A DNA stretch of 13,586 nt from assembly GCA_003024985.2 (NCBI GenBank), contig PXIH01S0021980.1; one strand, written 5' to 3'. Positions 6,530 through 11,679 of the stretch are shown here, piece after piece. Under the pieces are notes generated by a model. That model saw nothing but the letters and a program-made list of their open reading frames with translations. It did no database searches and had not been told where the DNA came from. A program made the translations under genes and the position numbers. Within the stretch, counting starts at the first letter, position 1, and the number at the start of each line of letters is the position of its first letter. This DNA is from Euperipatoides rowelli (taxonomy: Eukaryota > Onychophora > Udeonychophora > Euonychophora > Peripatopsidae).

Positions 6530-6877
6530 TTAACCATGTATTTCACTAATGTAATTAGCTAAATTTTCAATTTCAGAATCATAATTTATACATTCTTTTT
6601 TTATTCCAAAACACATTTCTTCGGGATATTGACATGATTCGCACAAAGTAATACAGGATAAACAATATCCTGTATTAAAATCATTATTTATTATATTTCC
6701 ACAGTTTCCACAACCATTTTTGTCTTCTACCTTAAGCAAATCAATTACATCAATAAAATCAATTACATCAATAATTTTTAAAGATTCCAAAAATCGTACA
6801 GTATCTCTGTAAGAAAGATACTTAGAAATATTTCTAAGTACATCTAAAGATCCAATGAAAAGTTGCTTCCAATCCAT
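6530..6877 (-). CDS. F-box-like / zinc-ribbon protein
   Basis: 115 residues from the ATG at 6877; the open frame reaches a GTG at 6901, but a eukaryotic virus would use the ATG. The N-terminus (about residues 6-30, with LDVLRNISKYLSYRDTVRFL) matches the L-x-x-I-x-x-yL-s-x-x-D pattern of F-box or similar Skp1-binding helices. Residues 37-48 are a duplicated IDVID segment from an exact 18-base tandem repeat. The C-terminal half carries eight cysteines: C56-x2-C59 and C72-x2-C75 make a zinc ribbon, and C79-x2-C82 with C89 and C96 could make a second site. Giant viruses often use F-box proteins to redirect host ubiquitin ligases, so a host-manipulation role is plausible. The F-box assignment is tentative; the cysteine pattern is clear. 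Confidence 0.65.
   Translation of the reverse strand: MDWKQLFIGSLDVLRNISKYLSYRDTVRFLESLKIIDVIDFIDVIDLLKVEDKNGCGNCGNIINNDFNTGYCLSCITLCESCQYPEEMCFGIKKECINYDSEIENLANYISEIHG
6738..6773. repeat. Exact 18-bp tandem duplication
   Basis: AAATCAATTACATCAATA occurs twice in direct succession (6738-6755 and 6756-6773) inside the F-box-like gene. It encodes two copies of a six-residue IDVID-type unit and keeps the frame. Perfect identity suggests a recent slippage event. Confidence 0.95.
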
Positions 6878-6939
6878 TGTATTACAATTTAATATAAACA
6901 CAAAAAATAAGGTTCGTTTTTCTTTAACCTAACCTAATT

Positions 6940-6968
6940 AAATATAAAGGTTAATAACCTTTATATTT
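6940..6968 (-). terminator. 3'-end hairpin of the endonuclease-dUTPase gene
   Basis: A 13-bp perfect stem (6940-6952 with 6956-6968) with a three-base loop. It is 52 bases past the TAG that ends the fusion gene but only 13 bases past the next in-frame stop at 6982-6984. Confidence 0.75.
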
Positions 6969-6981
6969 TAAATGAAAGAAA

Positions 6982-7020
6982 TTAATTAATTCCTGTTGAG
7001 CCAGCCAAATCCATTTGTGC
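6982..7020 (-). other. In-frame extension past the dUTPase TAG stop
   Basis: After TAG (7021-7023) the same frame stays open for 12 codons, encoding AQMDLAGSTGIN, and ends at TAA (6982-6984). The GSTGIN end echoes the GSTN motif-V end of the enzyme. It may be the former end of the gene, a readthrough tail or chance. Confidence 0.5.
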
Positions 7021-8457
7021 CTAATTCGTTGATCCAAAACCACCCTCACCTCTTTCTGTATCATCTAACTCCTCAGTTTCTTCACAAATATAATGAACAT
7101 TTTTTCTAAGGACCATTTGCACAGCTTTAAAGGGCAATTTTATATCTTCTGCATCATTTGCAATTTTTGTGAGAGTTACTTTTAACGTTCCACGATAAGA
7201 AGAATCTATTAATCCAACACTATTTGATAACATATAACCCGAATTTGACAAAGAACTTCTTGGTAATATTTCTACATGCCATCCTTCTTCCGGCTGTATT
7301 TTAATGCAAGTATCATATCGTGTAGTTGTTTCGTTAATCTTTTTATCAATTTCAATTAACCATAAATCATATCCTTCGTCTGAACAACTTCTTTTTGAAG
7401 GAGGTATAGCATTTATATTAGTTTTAACAAAGTAACATTTTGGAATTGGTTTACACATGTCTAATTGTGCTAAATATAAATCATATTTGCGTTTTAATTT
7501 TAATTTTTCATCCGCATTATCGTAAACTTTTGATAAAAAATCTACAGCATTTGTTCCTGAAAAACCAATTACTTTGTCATTTATGTAATGTTTGATTTTA
7601 CAAAATTCCCCTATACCTTGTTTCATATAAGGTGAACAAGATGAAATTGCACATCCTCTTTGTCTCTTGTGGGTAGTTTCATCATTTCTATTAACAGTAC
7701 CATCTCCATCTAACATTCCTCTTATAAATGCCCATGTTAATTCTTCTGATTCTATATTTGGAAACTTTACTGTAAATGATTTTTTTCCAGGATTAATTTG
7801 CAAATGTTTACATAAATCTTTACTAATTTGAGCAGAATATACGTTAAACCCTATACCATTCATTTCTCCAAATCCACCAATATTTTTTTTACGCATTAAA
7901 GGTAATTCAGGACATATTCCATCTTTTAATATTTTAACTATATCCTCATCTGTATCTTTTCTTAATATCTTAAAGCCGTTATTTGAAATATAACCATCGC
8001 TTGCAATCCATCCTAACAAATAAGCCTTAAATTCTGTATCAATTTTTGTAAAAAATCCATCGTCTAAAGTTTTATATTTGCAAACAGGACTATTTCTACC
8101 TTTAAAATTAAAAGAACAAAATTCACAAATATACACGCCATTATTTTTTTTCAGATTTTTTGTTAAAAATCTATAAGAAATTGTAGTATTAATACTACAA
8201 CCTTCCGATATTTTAGAATTACATTCTACAGTAACTTTTTGGGTATTTGTGTATTTTTTTTCTGGATAAGATACTGCCCAAATACATTTTTGACAAATAT
8301 ATTTACCATCTCTTTCAATTCTTTTACGAACTCCCGAATATTGTCTTTCACATTCTAAAACGCAATCGGGAGATGCGTTAGATTGACATCTAACTTTAAC
8401 CATTTTAGAAGATCCTTGAGCTAATCCAGTAACATCTTCAAGATATGATGAATTCAT
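7021..8457 (-). CDS. LAGLIDADG endonuclease fused to trimeric dUTPase
   Basis: 478 residues. The N-terminal part has two tandem zinc-ribbon-like units (C24, C32 with C55-x2-C58; C79, C87 with C111-x2-C114). A two-motif LAGLIDADG domain follows (YLLGWIASDG 146-155; FIRGMLDGDG 244-253; acidic residues D154 and D252 present). From about residue 334 a complete dUTPase follows with all five motifs: EGYDLWL, PRSSLS, VGLIDSSYRG, FKAVQMVL and RGEGGFGST. dUTPase hydrolyses dUTP to dUMP and keeps uracil out of viral DNA. I see no intein splicing blocks, and the dUTPase N-terminus is intact, so this looks like an N-terminal fusion and not an interrupted enzyme. A 12-codon in-frame stretch continues past the TAG. 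A second dUTPase-like gene lies immediately upstream. Domain identities are well supported. Confidence 0.92.
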   Translation of the reverse strand: MNSSYLEDVTGLAQGSSKMVKVRCQSNASPDCVLECERQYSGVRKRIERDGKYICQKCIWAVSYPEKKYTNTQKVTVECNSKISEGCSINTTISYRFLTKNLKKNNGVYICEFCSFNFKGRNSPVCKYKTLDDGFFTKIDTEFKAYLLGWIASDGYISNNGFKILRKDTDEDIVKILKDGICPELPLMRKKNIGGFGEMNGIGFNVYSAQISKDLCKHLQINPGKKSFTVKFPNIESEELTWAFIRGMLDGDGTVNRNDETTHKRQRGCAISSCSPYMKQGIGEFCKIKHYINDKVIGFSGTNAVDFLSKVYDNADEKLKLKRKYDLYLAQLDMCKPIPKCYFVKTNINAIPPSKRSCSDEGYDLWLIEIDKKINETTTRYDTCIKIQPEEGWHVEILPRSSLSNSGYMLSNSVGLIDSSYRGTLKVTLTKIANDAEDIKLPFKAVQMVLRKNVHYICEETEELDDTERGEGGFGSTN

Positions 8458-8525
8458 TTTAAGTTTTGTTTAAGCGTTTTCTTAAAGTTTTTTATCTTTT
8501 AAATATTATCAATCAAATTTATGAG

Positions 8526-8551
8526 CTTTAATGATTAAAAAATCATTAAAG
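8526..8551 (-). terminator. 3'-end hairpin of the dUTPase-like gene
   Basis: An 11-bp perfect stem (8526-8536 with 8541-8551), AAAA loop, one base beyond the stop of the leftward coiled-coil dUTPase-like gene. It would also close a kinase plus dUTPase-like transcript. Confidence 0.75.
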
Positions 8552-8552
8552 T

Positions 8553-9353
8553 TTAAATATATTGTACTGTAAACAAATTTTCCTTTCCTAATTTTAATTC
8601 TGCAATAACATCTCCAGCAGCAACATAATAATCTCTGGTAGATAGGTTATTTAAAATAACACAAAAATTAGAAGCGTCAACAATTCCTGCGCCTACTTCA
8701 AGGTTATGATTTAACGATAATCCTGATCTTGAACATATTTTTCCAAAATATCCATCTGGATATTGAATTTTCCAATCTGTTTTAATTAACTTATTTCCAT
8801 TTGCAGGAACAAGATATTCGTATGCACTTCTTAAATCAATTCCTGCGGAAAATTCCGAACCTCTTTTAGGTTTTTGAGCATATTCAGTTAATGCTGCAAA
8901 TTTAATTTGTAAAATCGGTGTTGGATTATTTTGTATTGGATTTTGTACTGACTGAGAAATTGAGGTTTCCTGGGAAACCGAGTTTTCTCTCCGAGAAAAC
9001 GACGACGATTTTAAACTATCATATTGTTTTGTAAATTGATGTACAATCAAATCCAATTTCTGTTGCCAATCAGCATCTTTCTTTTTAAGTTCATTTTTTA
9101 AATATTGAACATCTTCTTCTAAACAATTAACTTTGTCTTCTAAATTTGTATTTTTGTCAATTTCATTGGTTGTTTCCTTGTCACTTTTATTATCCTCGTC
9201 CTCAATATATAACGATAATGATTTGCTTAATCCTTCTACTACAGATAGTATGTGATTAATTTTAGTATCTTTTTCATCTTTTTCCGTATCAAAGGAACTT
9301 TTTAATTTATCAATTTCATTTTTTAATATAGCAATTGTTGGTTTTTTATCCAT
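8553..9353 (-). CDS. Coiled-coil dUTPase-like protein lacking motif V
   Basis: 266 residues. Residues 1-115 are charged and heptad-like, predicted coiled coil (LEDKVNCLEEDVQYLKNELK region). Residues 116-147 are a Ser/Gln/Asn-rich linker whose DNA holds two tandem hairpins. From residue 148 a dUTPase fold is recognisable: motif I SAGIDLRS, motif II CSRSGLS, a degraded motif III (GAGIVDASNF, keeping the Asp but losing the usual Tyr-Arg-Gly) and motif IV GDVIAELKL. The protein ends right after this, with no Gly-rich motif V arm. It may therefore be inactive, structural or regulatory, or form mixed trimers with the full enzyme next door (inference). It lies 34 bases after the kinase stop with no hairpin between, suggesting one transcript. 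Confidence 0.85.
   Translation of the reverse strand: MDKKPTIAILKNEIDKLKSSFDTEKDEKDTKINHILSVVEGLSKSLSLYIEDEDNKSDKETTNEIDKNTNLEDKVNCLEEDVQYLKNELKKKDADWQQKLDLIVHQFTKQYDSLKSSSFSRRENSVSQETSISQSVQNPIQNNPTPILQIKFAALTEYAQKPKRGSEFSAGIDLRSAYEYLVPANGNKLIKTDWKIQYPDGYFGKICSRSGLSLNHNLEVGAGIVDASNFCVILNNLSTRDYYVAAGDVIAELKLGKENLFTVQYI
8964..9000. repeat. Two tandem GC-richer hairpins in linker-coding DNA
   Basis: GGTTTCC/GGAAACC (8964-8970 with 8973-8979) is followed at once by GTTTTCTC/GAGAAAAC (8982-8989 with 8993-9000). They encode about residues 118-130 of the dUTPase-like protein, between coiled coil and enzyme domain. They are more G+C rich than nearby coding DNA. Confidence 0.7.
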
Positions 9354-9387
9354 TGTTTAATTTATATATATTATACTTTCTTTAAAT

Positions 9388-11040
9388 TTATTTTAATCTC
9401 TGACAGCGATCAATATATGGTTTGTTACTTTTATACCAAGAATACATTTCTGATGCCTCAAATTTATCAATCCACTCTCTGTACGGTTTAAAATCATATA
9501 TTTTGAGTTGTTTCATTAAAAATAATAAATTAACGGCACATTGTAAGTCATCAATTCTTTCACTCCAATTATTTTTTTCCTCCGTCGTTTCCCCTCGGTT
9601 GGACGAAGTCCCGGGAAACGCATGCACAAAAGAAATAAATTTTTGCAAAAAATTTAAGTCATGAGATATCATTTTTTTATAAGAAGACATAGTTAACATA
9701 TTTTTATCTTTTCCAAACCATAATTTGTTTCTAGTACATTCTAACATAAAATAAATAAATCCATTATTTAATTCATTATTAAAACACGAAGATATACTTT
9801 CTTTTTCGTTCGGATTTAAAAATAAGTCTGCCATCATCATAGACGGAGTTTTAAACAATAATGACTTGGTCATTATAGTTCTAGGAGTAAAATCCATAGA
9901 AAGTTGTGGATAGGTTTTAATTATATACTCTAAAAATAATAATGGAGTTTGCCTGCCTGTATTATTTTTTAATGTTGAAACATAATCTATATGATCAATG
10001 TCCCCATAAAATTTAAATAAGTGATTTATACCAGATTTAATACTTACACTGGAAACGTCTCTGCAAAATAACAAAAATACATACGGGTCATATCCCGGAA
10101 ATAAATAAGGAAATATTCCATTATCTTCTATTTTATGTTGTCCAATTGAAATATCTTTTTCAAGGGAACTAGACGACATCCCATAATCAATCATTACAGG
10201 CATAAACTTTGTCTTTACATTAATATCGTAAACATGAACATGACAAGTATAATTGTTTGTTATGGGAACAATGATTACATTGTCTGTATGCAAATCATAA
10301 TGACAAAATTTATATTTGTTTTGACCTATTTCTAAAGCAACCAATATCTGAGCAAATATATCAAGAAATTCTTTAAATGATAATTCATTACATTTTAACA
10401 TTTCTTTTAAAGTTTTTCCTTTTATGAATTCGGTTACTAACCATATTTCATCGAGTTTTTTTCTCTCGCTTGGAGTTTCTATTGTTAATATACCTAAAGT
10501 ATAAGCAAACATTGGACACTCCATTCTTAGACTATTAATACATTTAATCCCATTAAAATAATCTTTTAAAGTATTTTCTAAAAAAAATTTTTTTTTTGGT
10601 TTTTTCAAAACAACTTCTTTTCCTAAAAAATACCCTTTGTAAACATCTCCTTGCTTACTTAAATTACCAAAAGATTCTAAATTTGTTAACCATTTATTCA
10701 TTTTTACAAAATTCCTTTTGTGCATTTTTTCATCTACATTTTCTACAGTAGGAGCTACTGTAGATGTTTCTTTTGTTATGCAAATACAACCATAAAAAAT
10801 ATATGACATTAGTTGAAGATATTCTTCTCTAGTTAATTGTTTTTCTAATTTTGTTAACTTTAACTGACCCCTCTCTATGTTAATTATTAATGAAGAAATA
10901 TAAGGTTCTAAACAAGAATATTTCATAATGTTATCCTCTCTAATTTTATCAATAATATATATAATATCAGAAACGGTGTCATTTTTTTTCTTTAATTTTG
11001 TTTCTTCTTGTTTTATTTTTTTGCTTAAACACTCGGCCAT
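9388..11040 (-). CDS. Divergent Ser/Thr-type protein kinase
   Basis: 550 residues. A Lys/Glu-rich N-terminal region of about 115 residues precedes the kinase domain. The ATP-site Lys lies in VVLKKP (K146), a hinge-like [15 protein letters not shown] follows at 201-215, the catalytic loop is HYDLHTDN (247-254; D249, N254) and the Mg-binding motif is IDYG (D285, DYG in place of DFG). The HxDLHxDN form is typical of giant-virus and ABC1/lipopolysaccharide-kinase-like enzymes, and iridoviruses and marseilleviruses carry similar kinases. The C-terminal 250 residues are helical and unassigned. A GC-rich nested hairpin at 9586-9620 lies in the PGTSSNRGE-coding patch. The enzyme could phosphorylate host or virion proteins. 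The key residues are intact, so activity is likely. The gene begins at the divergent junction with the rightward genes. Confidence 0.85.
   Translation of the reverse strand: MAECLSKKIKQEETKLKKKNDTVSDIIYIIDKIREDNIMKYSCLEPYISSLIINIERGQLKLTKLEKQLTREEYLQLMSYIFYGCICITKETSTVAPTVENVDEKMHKRNFVKMNKWLTNLESFGNLSKQGDVYKGYFLGKEVVLKKPKKKFFLENTLKDYFNGIKCINSLRMECPMFAYTLGILTIETPSERKKLDEIWLVTEFIKGKTLKEMLKCNELSFKEFLDIFAQILVALEIGQNKYKFCHYDLHTDNVIIVPITNNYTCHVHVYDINVKTKFMPVMIDYGMSSSSLEKDISIGQHKIEDNGIFPYLFPGYDPYVFLLFCRDVSSVSIKSGINHLFKFYGDIDHIDYVSTLKNNTGRQTPLLFLEYIIKTYPQLSMDFTPRTIMTKSLLFKTPSMMMADLFLNPNEKESISSCFNNELNNGFIYFMLECTRNKLWFGKDKNMLTMSSYKKMISHDLNFLQKFISFVHAFPGTSSNRGETTEEKNNWSERIDDLQCAVNLLFLMKQLKIYDFKPYREWIDKFEASEMYSWYKSNKPYIDRCQRLK
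9586..9620. repeat. Nested GC-rich hairpin inside the kinase gene
   Basis: CGTTTCCC (9586-9593) pairs with GGGAAACG (9613-9620), and GGAC/GTCC (9601-9604 with 9608-9611) pair inside the loop. The sequence is much richer in G+C than the rest of the gene and encodes a low-complexity loop ([14 protein letters not shown]). It shares the GTTTCC / GGGAAAC core with the hairpin at 8964-8979. Confidence 0.65.
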
Positions 11041-11242
11041 TTTCTTTATTTAGAGTATAAACTTGAAAATTATAATTTTAAAAATATAAAATTTCTCCTT
11101 TATATTTTCACATAAGCACTCAAACACTCAGGCCACGTCAAATAGAACATAACGAACGTTTGTATTACCGCTACTCGAGGGACCGGATATTATGCAACAC
11201 AAAGGATAACGTTCATTTATTTAAAAAAATTTTTTTAAATAA
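11041..11242. other. Divergent intergenic region with GC-richer island
   Basis: Holds the kinase leader (very AT-rich, 11041-11100) and then an island, about 11105-11212, with roughly 44% G+C by hand count. No ATG-initiated ORF longer than about 16 codons is present, though one rightward frame is open from 11082 to 11252 without an ATG. GAACGTT (11155 region) can pair with AACGTTC just before the 11214-11245 palindrome, with a CCG/CGG pairing inside. A small structured RNA ending at that palindrome is possible. Confidence 0.4.
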
Positions 11243-11245
11243 ATG
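11214..11245. repeat. 32-base perfect palindrome
   Basis: CATTTATTT-A7 followed by T7-AAATAAATG is a perfect palindrome with no unpaired centre. Its last three bases are the ATG of the short rightward frame at 11243. It resembles the other 3'-end hairpins, which would fit a rightward transcript ending here. Confidence 0.75.
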
Positions 11246-11579
11246 GATAAATTAATATCAAAAAAATTTTCAGAATTTCAATATAAATACATTGCAGATC
11301 CTGACTATAAAAAAGAATATGATAACAATTTAAAAGCACTTCATAGAATAAGGTTGAGACTTGGCAAAGTTTGCCGATCCTGTATGTAAAACAATGATTT
11401 CTAATGAAGATTTTGTTAAATTTAATTATAACGAAATTAAAAAAATAACAAACGAAGTTGTAAATAGAACAGCATTAGCAAATACTGTATTAATATTAAT
11501 GCAGTTAGAAATAATGCAGTTAGAAACTAATTATACAAGGATTGGAAAAGATTGTTGGATAAATTTCTTTAAAATTTAA
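11243..11579 (+). pseudogene. Small gene split by a frameshift
   Basis: The first frame starts at ATG 11243 and runs 48 codons to TAA at 11387-11389. A second frame, shifted by +1, is open from 11358 to the stop at 11577-11579; its first ATG is at 11394 (61 codons). The two overlap by about 30 bases, and the second stop is embedded in a 13-bp 3' hairpin, as in real genes of this window. The first half is Lys/Tyr-rich (FSEFQYKYIADPDYKKEY) and the second is helical (FVKFNYNEIKKITNEVVNR). I recognise neither. Possibilities are a one-base indel in a single gene of roughly 110 codons, a sequencing error, programmed frameshifting, or a gene that truly starts at 11394. An 'ATG' at the palindrome edge makes the first start less certain. 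Confidence 0.5.
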
Positions 11580-11600
11580 TAATTTTTTTATTAAATTTTA
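11570..11600 (+). terminator. 3'-end hairpin overlapping a stop codon
   Basis: A 13-bp perfect stem (11570-11582 with 11588-11600), TTTTT loop. The TAA at 11577-11579 lies inside the left arm, as with the hairpin at 6199-6227. Confidence 0.75.
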
Positions 11601-11679
11601 GCCACAATCATTTTTAAAATTACTTAATTAATACTGTAACCACTATTTTTATTTTTATTTTCAATCTAAAGTAAAAAGA

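Noticed and set aside
7021-8457. Intein within dUTPase
   Set aside because: The endonuclease precedes a complete dUTPase; there is no N-terminal extein part and no C-terminal HN-(S/T/C) splice junction.
9422-9664. Rightward 80-codon frame
   Set aside because: Lies wholly antisense to the kinase C-terminus and shows no domain.
11105-11215. tRNA gene in the second GC-rich island
   Set aside because: A seven-base end pairing is present, but I find no T-loop (TTC-purine-A) motif or proper D and anticodon arms on either strand.
2443-11600. CRISPR array in the many palindromes
   Set aside because: The palindromes are irregularly spaced, differ in sequence and follow gene ends; there are no regular spacers.
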